Part shown: positions 10,781 to 22,317 of the stretch, in pieces
Layout: the number at the start of each line of letters is the position of its first letter
Position numbering within the stretch: position 1 is the first letter of the stretch
Origin: Haliclystus octoradiatus
Lineage: Eukaryota > Cnidaria > Staurozoa > Stauromedusae > Haliclystidae
Assembly: GCA_916610825.1 (NCBI GenBank)
Contig: OU744447.1
Span: forward strand, 25,545,037 to 25,609,036
Direction: 5' to 3'
Length of the DNA: 64,000 nucleotides
Program-made: the position numbers and the translations under genes
Notes under the pieces: model-generated
Told to the model about the DNA's origin: nothing
Database searches by the model: none
The model's input: only the letters and a program-made list of their open reading frames with translations

Positions 10781-12890
10781 GTAGCAACACGATATTGCTG
10801 ATGATATAGTAAGTATGCGCTCATTCTACATTTTATCCTACCTCTCTTTTGTTGTCCAATGTATAGCTAAAAGAAGAATATAAATAATAATGATAGGTAT
10901 ACTGAACTATTACAAGGGTGATAATTGCTGCATAGTTGCTTTCATATCTTAATGTAAATATTACATGATTAGGTGAGAGTGTGTTCAATACTTGTCCTAA
11001 TTGGGTAAAGGTTTTATTAAAGGGACATGATCATAACATCAATCTCTACTTTGATAGGATTCTGCTGTAACAATTTGAGTAAAGTAATTTGAGTACCCGG
11101 GTAGTTATTTTTCAATTTTTCTTCATAGAATTTAAAATGATGTTCAATACGCGCTCCGGCTTTTTCGAGCTTGGATAGCAGCTGGCCACATTTTGGATTT
11201 AGCTGTCATGGTAAAGATTTTATGATTGCATGAAGCAGTAGGAATACTAATTGCAGAAGCTTGAAATATTATTATTGCAGTTATGGTAGCATTTGCGTTT
11301 GAAGATCCGTTTTTACTCTAATCGATAAAAGAAGATTTTAAGAAAGATTTATTGTTTAGATTCTATAAAATTTGTGAGTGTTTTTAACTTGAATAATAAA
11401 GAAATAAATCAGAATTATTTCAGTAAAAATGTCAATGGAAACAGTAACTGTTTTTTCTTAATTTGAACGAAGTTTTGACAATCCAATATAGATCTGCCAT
11501 TCTCATGTTAAGAAAACATAAGTTACATATAATGTATTTATATAAATTATCATGAAAATTGAAGTAAAGGGGATATAAATATTAGATTAGTTTTGCCCTT
11601 ATAGAGTCAGACTGTTTATTCAGATTACGTTTAATTCCCAGATGAACAGCAGTTCATAAATATTACAATCTTATTCTGTATGTCAATGTTTTGGAATTGA
11701 AAATTTGGCATAGATGCTGTTTATTTCGCGATTGTGGGTTTCCGCATGAAAACATAATTTCCAAACTTTAACTGATTATACAAGACACGGTATTTAATGA
11801 AAGATCTATGATGTTAGATTAAACAACATAAAGTATATGATTCTCAACGGACGCAAACATAAATAAGCTCTGGGCGTCCGATGTCAACACTGAAGTTAAG
11901 TTAAAACTGTTCAGACACACGATAGAGCCTGTTCTATTATATGCATCTGAAACATGGGTTCTATCAACCTCACTATTGACCGGACTTGACTCAGCTTATG
12001 ACACCATGCTTCGGCATGCTTTAGGAATATATTGGACAAACTTACTGTCTACTGCTGAACTTAGAAATCTTCCCCTTCTGCCTCTGCTATTGCCCACCAA
12101 CGTCAAATGTCTTTTTTAGGTCACATTGAAAGATCAAAGACGTATGCCCCTCAACCGCTGCATGACATCCTTCACTGGCAACCGAAGGAGATGCTTCGAC
12201 GGAGCTATGGGGTGTAGTATCTTTTCATAATGTTTTGTATCGTGAATTCTCTTATTTACAAGTTTCTTTGTCAGCTATGTCTGACCTTGATTTGTGGCGT
12301 TCTATGTGTAGCAAATATGTAAGGCGTAAGAGGGACGGCACATTCCTATAATGTGACTGTCTTTACTACTACTACTACTAAGTTCCTTTAACATTTTTGG
12401 CAGCATAAGATTTCCGACTTCATAGAAAAAATAACAATTCTGACAGATTCTCTCCGATTATCATAGAATACTTCAAATTGGACTTGGAGACATGCTAGCT
12501 ATTACAAATTAATTTGTTTCGAAACGAAAATATTGTGCAGCGTTTCCAAGTTAAAAATCGAACAATAACAAACACTCCTGGCATTTCAGATGATTATAAA
12601 TTTTATCGGGTTTTCCATATACATGCTATATGCGAGACTTAATGACCTAAATGCAACATTCATTAAATATCATAGAGCTTATCATAGATAACTTTTCTGT
12701 TAATCATGTTGCCATTCAATTTTCTTTAGAAGCTCACCAAAAATTATTTTTTTTGAAACACATACAGTTGGAAACTTTTTAATAATTTAGCCTTTTTCTT
12801 CACATTCACATAATTCAGAAGGTGGACTAAAGTAAACAACCATAAAAATTATGTACGAAACTTCAGTTGTGAGTCTTTTTCCAGTCTGTT
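10780..12890. repeat. Tandemly duplicated block, copy 1 (intron and 3' side of PAN exon)
   Basis: Sequence around 10830-11060, including CTAAAAGAAGAATAT and GGGACATGATCATA, recurs at 28700-28930 and 41930-42190. Sequence at 11690-11840 and 12390-12890 recurs at 30940-31500 and 43600-43900. In this copy it is interrupted by a LINE fragment at about 11855-12390. It is probably intronic in the minus-strand PAN gene. Confidence 0.8.
11855..12390 (+). mobile_element. RTE-like LINE, 3' fragment with TAC-repeat tail
   Basis: The plus strand encodes a conserved LINE C-terminal stretch: KLFRHTIEPVLLYASETWV, then LDSAYDTMLRHALGIYW and ELRNLP, followed after a frameshift by a GHIERS-type block. The element ends with a short simple tract (TACTACTACTACTACTA near 12365). 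RTE-clade elements commonly end in short tandem repeats. It splits the duplicated block: flanking sequence is continuous near 31140-31160 in copy 2. Confidence 0.75.
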
Positions 12891-12947
12891 CTGATTTCAT
12901 GCGTCACTGTAGGCTATTTCTTCATCTTTATTTATAGTAAAACTTAC

Positions 12948-13265
12948 CGAAGTCTTCAATTCAGTAGCCGTATACTGCGGGTAATAGATGACTTGTGTTC
13001 GTTTGTACATTTCGCATTTTTTACTTGATTCCGTTGTCACAATAGCATAACAGTATGGAATACTGATGCAGTCGAGGAGGCAATAAAGATATTCCGTTGG
13101 GTATTTAATGTTAAATGATGTACCATGAAGCTTGCTACCAGGATGTACTTCAAATTTCAAATCTTTACCGTATCCAGTAACAGAGAGTGATACGAACAAG
13201 TATGAAGATACAAGTATAGTTTTCAGTACTATCGCCTTTAAATGATTTCCTTTGACCATCTTCAT
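12948..13265 (-). CDS. PAN/Apple-like secreted protein, first exon, gene copy 1
   Basis: The exon encodes 106 residues from ATG at 13265 to a GTAAGT donor just below 12948. The first 30 or so residues form a signal peptide (KAIVLKTILVSSYLFVSLSV). The rest has a PAN-type pattern with YLYCLLDCISIPYCYAIVT, a fourth Cys in KKCEMY and a C-terminal beta-strand region. PAN modules bind proteins or sugars outside the cell. Two paralogues at 31918-31601 and 44299-43979 have almost the same length (318 and 321 nt) and the same donor. The matching last exon would lie to the left of the window or has been lost among the insertions at 1-10030. Confidence 0.75.
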
Positions 13266-14420
13266 TGCTTACGATTAAGGTGCATATCCTATTCACCTGA
13301 TGTCTGATGAAAACTGTACCAGTAATCGATTAGTGTCTCAGAAGATGTCAGCTTCAAGCATCTGACCGTCCATCAATATACACCATCAGATTAGCGATTC
13401 GAATATACAAGACAGTAATTGCCGCAACAGATTCGATTTAAATCTAAAGGCATCTTCCGATAAAGTGAAAAGAGAGTAAAGTACATTGATCTTAACTTGG
13501 TACGATTTAATACTCACAGTAACGATAAATCCAACTGTTGTCAGTTTCTGTGTCACGTGCAATGCTATCATGTCGACCACTCATGTCTGCAATATATTAA
13601 CTAACGACTCAAATGAAATACAGAGTAAAATATCAAGAAATTTTGTTGCTGATAAATTATTTTTAACTATTCAACTAACTTTTTAACTCTCTCTTTTTAC
13701 TGAGAATAATTTCTAATTCTTAACATATCGCATCTGTTGCACTGATAACCGTCATAGCAGATAACAGGCGGGTGACCAACCACATATGTTCTCTATCAGT
13801 ACGGCGGTATATATCGGCTATGCGACCTTGGGACAAATTTCCTCGAACTTTTACTACGTGATCGTGCAGGTCTTAATTAAGCAGTTGTAGGACCTATGTA
13901 TGTACAAGCAAGTATGTTACCCGAGAAGGCGAGTTACTTACCTTGCTTACTTTGACCTTGTTGAATTTGTTGTGTATTTATAAGGCCATTAATTTCTATT
14001 TCAGGCTGGGAGTTGAAATCATGAAATCGAATGACTTGGATAACAAAAGATTAGCAACAAAAACGTTCGAAGCAACCAAAAACTTTACTCGCCTACCCGA
14101 GTGGCCCTATAATATCTATTTTAAATCAAAAAATTGTCTTGAGTACTAGGATGGCCTGGCCTGCTAATGATGACGAGTTTCTAATTTTAGGAAAGAAAAC
14201 CCCTTTGCTTTCCTGATAAGAAGAACAAACGGAGATAGCTCTTTACTCATGTGACTGTTTCATGATGTGGGACATTCTGACAACGTTAGGCATACCATTG
14301 AGTGAGATCAATATGCACTACTGCTCCATTAGGTTCTACTACAGTGCGTTTATATGGTTGCGGGGCTAGACCACCTAGTTACGATCTCACCTGATGAGCA
14401 ATGAGATTTAAAGATGTGCT
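13266..14420. other. Upstream region of PAN gene copy 1; no gene recognised
   Basis: This stretch is AT-rich and holds only short unsupported open frames (13486-13686, 13943-14149). The first 60 bases resemble the sequence upstream of the other two PAN exons, including the words TATCCTATT and CTGATGTCTGATG, so they may be 5' UTR or promoter. Confidence 0.5.
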
Positions 14421-15320
14421 AATCTGACCCAACTATGAGCCCAAACCTGATTCGATTCGATCAGATCGGGTCGTATTCGGGTTGATATTTTAGGTCTTCG
14501 GATCGGATCAGATTGGAAGTGCAATTTTTGATGAGAATATTGCGGATTTCAAAATTTGACTGAGTACAGTATTTGTATTTTGTAATAATTAATGTGTTTT
14601 AGCTTCCTTTCCACACAGAAAATAAAGTTCTTCAACGTAAATATTGCTACGTTATAATATGCCATTCACTTTCCATTATACAATTCGGTTCAATTGACTC
14701 CAATGATGTGAAATAAATTACAATTTTTTTAAGGAAGTGATTAGTTAAGATGATTTTATCAATCGTATATCATTAATCAATGTGTATTGTGTTTCAGATT
14801 CTCCTTCACAGTTCATTCTCTTTATATACAGTGATTTAATTAGTACTTAGTGACAGGAGGGACTGACTTATACGTCAAACGTCATCTATTCACGTCCAGG
14901 AATATATTGTTAGAGTGTGCTAGTTTTGTGTTTTTTCGCAGTAGTAGTGACTTCAAACTTCTAGCCTGGCGTAGAATGTCAATCCGTCCAGAATGAGAGG
15001 AAAGAATATGGTATATCATCAAAGACTTCAAATTGAAGAAAATCTGACCGTGCGTCAGAGAACGTATCAACCAAGTGTTGACAGATTTATAGGTGTCATT
15101 TTTTTAAAGTATGTTGGTTGAATATACGTCTATTTCGGGATTTTCACATGCCTGTGGAAATCGGACTTTTTCAGGTTTTGGGCAAAATATTTCAGGCTAA
15201 TTTGAATTAATTTAGAATTTTAGTTTCGGATTATATTTGTGGTTATTGCTTCTGATTGGATCGGATGCGGATCCCTTTCTATAAATCTGATCCGACGCGC
15301 ACCTTTAGTGGGATCCTACT
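14420..15320. mobile_element. GATC-rich element, probably a non-autonomous DNA transposon
   Basis: The left side is packed with GATCAGATC, GGATCGGATC and TTCGGATCGG words. The right side ends with GGATCGGATGCGGATCC and ATCTGATCCGACGCGC. The two sides look like degenerate inverted ends. A minus-strand open frame at 15070-14882 (LKSLLLRKNTKLAHSNN) was not recognised. The left half recurs at 33570-33910. Confidence 0.45.
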
Positions 15321-15592
15321 TATCTTGCATGAACACGTTTCAAAATGGCTCCCAGCAGAGTTGTAAATTTCATAAAATGATGATAGAAATCTATAAGTTA
15401 TTAAATATTGATAGTTGATTCCACAATATTTTTGTTCCAATATTTGTGTATTTGAGCAATTAGTGTCTCATGTCCGGCACATATGTCTATCGATAGATTA
15501 GATTGCCTGGTGATTGCTTAGGCGTGAAATTAATTTGAAGCAGCAAAAATGTTTTCTTGGTTTTTTGTGTTTTTCCAATTAGTTTAATTACA

Positions 15593-15635
15593 TATATATA
15601 TATATATATATATATATGTAATATATATATATATG

Positions 15636-15690
<55 letters not shown>

Positions 15691-15814
15691 TAAATGTGTG
15701 AGGCAAAACATCAATGAGAGTGCTCAATGCTAAAAGCAGATCAATATAGAAATTATGACTCAAAGATTACGAGTTCGGTCCGTTACGGACCGAACTCGTA
15801 ATCTTTGAGTCATA

Positions 15815-15850
<36 letters not shown>
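15593..15850. repeat. AT microsatellite interrupted by a palindrome
   Basis: Runs of (AT)n cover about 15593-15686 and 15823-15850. Between them lies unique sequence with a perfect palindrome, listed separately. Confidence 0.9.
15744..15824. repeat. Perfect inverted repeat, 40-bp arms, 1-base centre
   Basis: The arms 15744-15783 and 15785-15824 are exact reverse complements around a T at 15784; the centre reads GGTCCGTTACGGACC. It would form an extreme hairpin or cruciform and sits between AT tracts. Confidence 0.9.
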
Positions 15851-15853
<3 letters not shown>

Positions 15854-17139
15854 TTCGTGTTAATGTATGAAGGTTAATCGCCTTATTTTCTGTAAGGCTA
15901 GTAAGTTGAGTTTGGTAGATTAAAGGTTACGTCTAGAAAATTAGTAGCTTTTAGATTTAGTGTCGATCGTTATCTTTAAGCCAAGTTCTTCAAAGGTTCT
16001 GATTATTCTTTTCTTGATGCTTTCTGTTTGCGGTCCTGACTTTTTTTCTAGGACAGCTAGTCCATCATACATTAACACGAAATCAAACCACCCGCCAAAC
16101 ATAATAAAACATATTCCAACAGCAATTAATCAAAGACTATCCGACCTATCCATAAACAAAGACCTATTTGACAAAAACAAGCATGTATACGAGACAGCCC
16201 TAAAGTCGAGCGGCCACAATAGCGATCTTAAGTACACCCCACGCACTACCAGGAGCAGAAAAAATAGACGGCGACAGATCATCTGGTTAATCCACCCTTC
16301 AATAAAAGCGTCAAGATCAATGTCGGAAGAATATTTCTCAAACTAATTTCAAAGTATTTTCCAAAAAAGCATCCACATCACAAGATATTCAACCTTAGCA
16401 CAGTGAAAGTTAGTTACAGTTGCACACAGAATATAAAAACGATCTTAACCACCCACAACAATAACATAATTAATTCGCAGAAAACGCAAAACGCACAGCC
16501 CAATAAGTTATGAAACTGCAGAAATAAAACAGCATGCCCACTAAAGAACAAATGTCTCCAAACAAGCGTCGTATACAACGCTAGCATCACAACAGGAGAA
16601 AATACGGAAGGACAAAACTACATCGGCCTGACAGAAGGAACATTTAAAGATAGATATTCACAACACAAACTAACATTCAAGAAAGAAAAATACATTAACT
16701 CAACGGAATTATCAAAACATATTTGGACACTAAAAAACGACAAAAAAGATTACATGATAAATTGGTCCATATTATCATCTGCCACGGCATACAACAGCAA
16801 ATCAAAGAAATGTGACCTTTGCCTTACTGAAAAATACCATATCATTTGTTCAGATAAAAAGCTTTTAAATAAAAAAACAGAGATGATCAGCAAATGCCGA
16901 CATCAAAATAAGCACTATTTATCAAACTTTAAATCTTAACAATAAACAGGAACCACTATCTAAAGAACAATGTAATTACCAAATATAAACAATAGAAAAC
17001 TAAACAATAAAATGAGCTGCTTATATATATACCATAGAATGTATCACATATTTTTTACAGATTAAATTGCCTGATGATCGCCTTGGCGTGAAACTAATAG
17101 TAGCATATATGAATGTCTGATTTTTTCGTTTATTAAATA

Positions 17140-18630
17140 TATTATATATGTATATTTCCAAGTGAATGCTGCCTAGTTTTTCTAAGAGTTTGGCAAAGGC
17201 GAGTGAACCTATTTCGGTTTGAAGTTGACGAAGACTTTTCCGGTCTTTAACAAAAGCTATGAAGCGGAATTGGGATCGTAATTCCGAACGTATCTGATGT
17301 CGTTAAATATCCGTTTGGTCGTGAATTTCATTCCGTGTTTCCACTTTCTCGTCATCTGTGCTGTCATCTGCGCAATTAATTTCGCACGGAAACGGGGTCA
17401 ATATTCTGAGCTTCGGAGTCGTCGTTGGATCTCGTCTCGTTGTTGAATTTCATTCCGTCATCTGAGATTCTGTCTGCGCTGTCATCTGCGTCACCATCTG
17501 AGCAAATTATCAAATTGTCTACAAATATTGAATTTACGGTAATCTATTACCAAGAAGAAGGTTTCAGATTTTTTTTTATGTTTTCTACACCTGCATTTTA
17601 AATGCTGTCAGATTCAGGTGTAATTGCTTACTTTATTGTTCATTTTCAAATAGTTATTTTAAGTTTTATCAGAGGTAGGTCTGGAATGGAAACAGTAAAA
17701 TACTCAAGCTTATATATGAATACAGAAAAATAATGGCAATGTTTGCAGTTTTTTGATGCCATTGATGTCGTTAATTGGAAAAGATTTATAGCTATTATAG
17801 GAAAATGTAACTAGAGGTGGACAGACAGACTCCCAAAATGTAACATCAAAATCCATGGGATATGGAAATATTTCTGTGTAGTATTTTGTTGATGCGTTGC
17901 ACATCTAATTATATCAATAGATTACACATACACTCTAAACACAAAATCAATAGAACAACGATATACCCTAACACCATTTGAAGTACTGGTATGTTGCTTT
18001 CAAATGTTGTCTTGAATCTTATCTTCTTAATCTTTTTCGTTGTCAGAAACTAACAATCTAGGATAATATGATTGGTGTCATTGGTCAGAATGAAAAAGTC
18101 CCACTACTGCAAGAATTATTTTTATTTTTTAATACTGCACGACTACAATGCCCAATATGAATAATATGCCAAATATGCGTCTTCTGCTTCTATATTTCAT
18201 GGATTTGATTTTGTTTTTTCTGAGTCTTTCCGTCAGCCTTCAATTACATGTTCCGAAAATAATTAAATGATTCTCAATTAATAAACTGCAAACAATGCCA
18301 TCGTTTTCCATCTTCATATAAGCTTGAATATTTTACAATCCAGACATCACTAAATTATCAATGTATTTCCCAGTTAAACTAAAGCAACTCAAAATTTGAC
18401 CTGCACTGACATTTATTCTTTGTGATATTTTCAATTTGATGGAAGCGAAGATGACGACGGAATAGAAACAGGGACTGAAATTGAACAAAGACACGGAAAT
18501 GAAACAACGGCACGGAGGTTCGGTCGTATTATTACCCCAATTCTGCTTCAAATAGAAAAAAGTGTGTCCACTCTTCGTGCACGTGCAGATCGGCCTTGAC
18601 TAGAACTGAAGAGAAACAATAGATTGGTGA
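17140..18630 (-). mobile_element. Interrupted copy of the repeat also seen at 59630-60170
   Basis: The stretch 17150-17235 (AAGTGAATGCTGCCT, GCGAGTGAACCT, TTCGGTTTGAAG) matches 60165-60080 on the other strand. The stretch 18555-18630 (GTGCAGATCGGCCTTGAC, AGAACTGAAGAGAAA) matches 60055-59985. The sequence between 17240 and 18555 has no partner and seems to be inserted. Short AT-rich frames there are unsupported. Confidence 0.6.
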
Positions 18631-19215
18631 CATAGACTTACATAGACTGCTGACGAAAACATCCAACATGGGGAACAAAGGTGGCTGATGCAAAGGACTT
18701 ATCTTAGCGCTCTCCTCATTAATTGATATTTTCAAAAATATTTGATGTCTCCTATATACTCTTTTGCAATCTAAACTCTAAGCAATATGTTCTCACTGTC
18801 ATAGAAAGATAGTTTAAGTAGGAAATCCTGCCAGCGAAGCGAGATTTGTTCATAGGATCACAATTATTTTCAAACATTTATGAATAATTTAAAATCTCAC
18901 AGAGAGACAAAGAAATACAAAAATTTAAAAAATATTATTTGCCTTGCAGATACGATTAAAAAAAAGATATTTTAAAATTTTAGCTTATAATTGGTGAAAC
19001 TTGAAATTGGTAGTCACAAATAACTCTTTTATCAAAAAAGTCTGTTTCATTTAGAAACAAAAATTGCTCCAAACGTGGCTTGAAATTTTGCGGATTTCAA
19101 GCCTCTGTTTTGGTCCTTTGTGTCAGCCATTATTGATGCCAATGGTCATTATGTGTTTATATGATAAGTCCACAACGTCATTGTTTTCCTTGGACATTTC
19201 CAACAATTAAAATCA
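18625..19215 (+). mobile_element. MITE of the 'AGACTTACATAGACT' family
   Basis: It begins with CATAGACTTACATAGACTGC. It then shares CATGGGGAACAAAG, a TTCATAGGATCACAATTATT stretch and TTTCAAGCCTCTGTTTTGGT with 44838-45240. It lies inside the repeat at 17140-19915, directly after the TTGGTGA seen uninterrupted at about 59980. Confidence 0.7.
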
Positions 19216-19422
19216 AGTTAAAGAACCAAAATACATGTAAAATACTTTAGATCAAATTGATTCTAATAAATAATAATAACAATATAAATAAGAAACAAGG
19301 ATCAAGATTAAAACTGTAAACAGTATTCAAAACTTTGAAAAATGAGAAAAGGAAAAAAATTGGACTTTAGCATGCATGCGTGGCCTCTCATTAATTTTTG
19401 CTTCTGTTGTATGGAAGAATAG

Positions 19423-19855
19423 TAGATTTCTCAACCTGCGTAGTCCTGGCCACCCACCTCTTCAAATTTTGTCCAAAATATCATAAATTATATCATCTTA
19501 CGGACAGAAAGTTTTTGTCTACCCAACAGTCATCACATCAAAAGCAAAAATTATATATTTCTACCACTTTTTTCACAATTATGAAAAAATCACATTTTTA
19601 AATATTTCGTTGATCGTAATTTAAAATTTACTTATGACAGCGTGATCAAACTTTTATATATAAATCTTCGAATTTGGTGATGTGGGGGGGCTGGCGTAGT
19701 TCTGCCCCCCCACAAGAAAATCGTTAATAACTGTAACGCTTTTGTTTGATCAGTCTTAAAAACACCTGATCACAACTGATCAAAGTATTTATGACTATAC
19801 TTTGGACAAAATTTGAAGAGGTGGGGAGGGGGCAAAACTACGCAGATGATTTCTC
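19423..19855. repeat. Inverted repeat, MITE-like
   Basis: CCACCTCTTCAAATTTTGTC at about 19455 is inverted as GACAAAATTTGAAGAGGTGG at about 19803. Both ends also carry CTGCGTAGT or ACTACGCAG. The middle contains a C/G-run hairpin (about 19683-19713). Just outside, 19850-19915 matches 59702-59630 inverted. Confidence 0.65.
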
Positions 19856-19919
19856 ACTTTGACCGGATTTTGACGTCACACTCTTTCATCCATCAAAACT
19901 TACCGTTTCGGAAAATCTG

Positions 19920-21955
19920 TCATTCAGCGTTAACTCAGTCTCCGTCAATGCGTATTCTATAAGTTACAAAGGAGTAAGTTACCTAATCAATTTCTGCGTT
20001 GAAGATCTTCCTACATTATATGAAACTAGTAGAACAGTAGTTTACTAAAAAACTACTAGATCTCCGATTTACAGAGAGTCTGCAAGGGGCAAACAGAGCA
20101 ATAGAACAAAATGTTAAAATATTATACAAATTTCAATTATTTCCTCTTCCCTTATTGCTTGAAAATGATATATCTGAGATATATCGAAACTGATTTATCA
20201 CTGACATACATGATAAGCTATAACAAAAGTATTCGAACAGATTATTACTTTAAGAAAAATTATTGTTTAAGCTAAGCTTTCTATATATTAATTCTTTGTC
20301 ATCCGTCTGACTAATACTTATTCAAATCGAAATTCTCCTGGCCCATTATTACCCTTCTTTGTGTGAAATAATGAGAATACTGAATCAATCATAGCGCTTG
20401 CGCCAAGTCCTTTTCCATCATAAAATAGTTGCAGACAAAGGGATTTGCACGATATTTTAGTTGGTATTTTCACTTATTTATTATACAGTGTATTGGCATC
20501 ATTTTAAAACCTATTTGTGTCCTTGTCACATTTCCCATGAATAAGACATTATTATTGCCTGATTGTGACGTTGCTGGCAAAGGATTTGGCAAGGACTATT
20601 TGGGCTGGCAAATATGTTTATAGAATGAGCCTAATAGTATCGTCATTTCTACGTTCATGTTTTGCTTGAACATCTCTACGTGACTAGACATGGATTTTGA
20701 CACCCTTAAACAAGTCCCGACCTGGCACTTTGACACATATTCCATTTCCAGCTATCAAGTTTCGGACATAAAATGAAATTTCTCTTCGATTTCAATGTTC
20801 ATTTGCTTTTACGCTCTTCATGTGGTTAAGGCTATCTTGCTCTCTCTAAGAGCGTCATTTTCATTTCACACGTTCTGTATGTTTGAAAAACCAAATAACG
20901 ATGCCTATAGGTATATTCGTCAAATAAACATGAGGTAGAAAAACGGTATTAAAATATCATTATCTAAGTCATTTCTTATCGCATTGATTTCAAACTGGAT
21001 AAATCAAATGTTTTAGTTATTTCAAATTATAATCACTGATTTATTTGAAATTGGCTTTGTTTTCCGTGTATTTCCGCCTCGTGTTCCCATGAGTAGAATG
21101 ATAACAAAGAAAACTCAATCTTAAATTTATCTCAAACATCAAATGAGTTCCATATATGTACACAATGAGTACATAACGTGTGATGGTATATATGCAATGG
21201 CTCATGCAGAATTGAATTACGAAGAACTGCAGTGCAACCGATTGAGGCATGTCTGCCATGAAATCTGTTGAAATGATCTTCAATGTCGCATCTAAGATTA
21301 GCGAAGAGCATTTACAATCTTTACTGTTGGGAAAAAAAGATGCGCTTTTCTATAAATAGAACAATGGCATAGACGCCCCTTCAGTATGGCTGAAGTACAA
21401 CGACTTACCTAGACAGACGCTTTCGCCGCGTAAGTTCCGTTGAGGAATAGCAAAGACAATCACGTACTTTATTTATTTCCACAACCAGATTTGTAACAAA
21501 TGTATTATAAAGGAAAATAATTATTGTGCAATTGTCCTGGCTATTTTTCAGACTGAATATTTGAAGTAAAATGTGGCCTAAACTATTGACTACAAAAGAG
21601 CCGAATGCATTCGATTCATTCGAAATCGATTTTAAATTAAAAGACAAAGTATGAAATCACTTTTTAATGAGCAAAGGATTCCAGTGCAGTTTGCCTTTCC
21701 TATGCTTATATTTCTATACTTACGCTCTATGCTGCCGTTTCAAGTTTAAGCTTACAATTTGATTTAAGCGCTTGCTTGCTTTGCTGCAAGGTTATACATC
21801 AAACCCCAATTAAGCTACCTAGAATGTCAGGCGTGCTCATTTAACAAATAAGAGTGCAGAATAATTTGTGTAACATATTAGCATAGCCTTTCTTTGATCG
21901 AGCAGAAGATATATGTCTGTGCAAAATAAAATGCAATCGTATATGTCATGATTAT
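19920..21955. repeat. Tandemly duplicated block, copy 1, downstream of the last exon
   Basis: Sequence from ATTCTATAAGTTAC (19950) through 21950 is collinear with 33930-36650. Shared words include CTTTTCCATCATAAAAT, TTGCACGATATT, TTGCTTGAACATCTCTACGT and CATAACGTGTGATGGTATAT. Only small, diverged open frames occur. No gene was recognised. Confidence 0.8.
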
Positions 21956-22317
21956 TTATATGTGGAATACAAGCTTATTTCCATTCCAGCATTTTCCACC
22001 ATAAATAACAATTAGGGTACCTTCAGACGGCCACAATGAACCACCATTTGGATGGACACAATGGCCAGTAAAAATTGATAGCAGAGTTCCAAAATCGCTA
22101 TGCAGAAATCTAGTGATTGGAGATTCTTCACAGTAAGTTGTGATGGTTAAGGCGGAGCCTGAGTGATAACTTTTTGGAATTATGCATTTGTTGGTATCTG
22201 CCAAGTAGATTCTTTCGTTCCATATCTCAAAGATATCGTTGCATTTTGAAGTCAGTTTAAACACACTTGTCGTAGTGTCATAACTAACACATTTTCTTGA
22301 AAAATGAAAAAGTGGCC
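21956..22317 (-). CDS. Cys-rich lectin-like domain, last exon, gene copy 2
   Basis: An acceptor (TTTTTTACCCAACAG) precedes 22317. The frame begins after two bases and runs 119 residues to TAA at 21958-21956. Three weak repeats of about 40 residues each contain a Cys-x-proline-type strand and a second Cys: RKCVSY...SKCNDIFEIW, NKCIIPKS...YCEES, and HCVHPNGG...KCWNGNKLVF. That layout resembles a beta-trefoil, which would suggest sugar binding; this is inference. It likely joins the PAN exon at 31918-31601, about 9.3 kb upstream. That exon ends in phase 0 and this one starts in phase 1, so at least one small exon between them is missing. The paralogue is at 37017-36653. Confidence 0.75.

Larger units (their letters stand above)
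15480..17110 (+). mobile_element. Penelope-like element relic with GIY-YIG endonuclease
   Basis: From about 16568 to the stop at 16939 one frame reads VYNASITTGE, then YIGLTEGTFKDRY, then STELSKHIWTLK, CDLCLTEKYHI and LLNKKTEMISKCRHQNKHYL. This is the GIY-YIG domain typical of Penelope-like elements, with its CxxC loop. Upstream frames (15960-16346) give a degraded reverse transcriptase end. Near 15500-15540 and 17060-17100 are repeated words TTGCCTG and GGCGTGAAA, matching the hairpin found in the terminal repeats of such elements. The AT tract and palindrome at 15593-15850 lie within. Several frame breaks make it inactive. Confidence 0.8.

Noticed and set aside
15593..15850. CRISPR-like or RNA hairpin gene at the palindrome
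   Set aside because: There is no repeated spacer structure, the context is a eukaryotic AT microsatellite, and a single perfect palindrome is better described as an inverted repeat.
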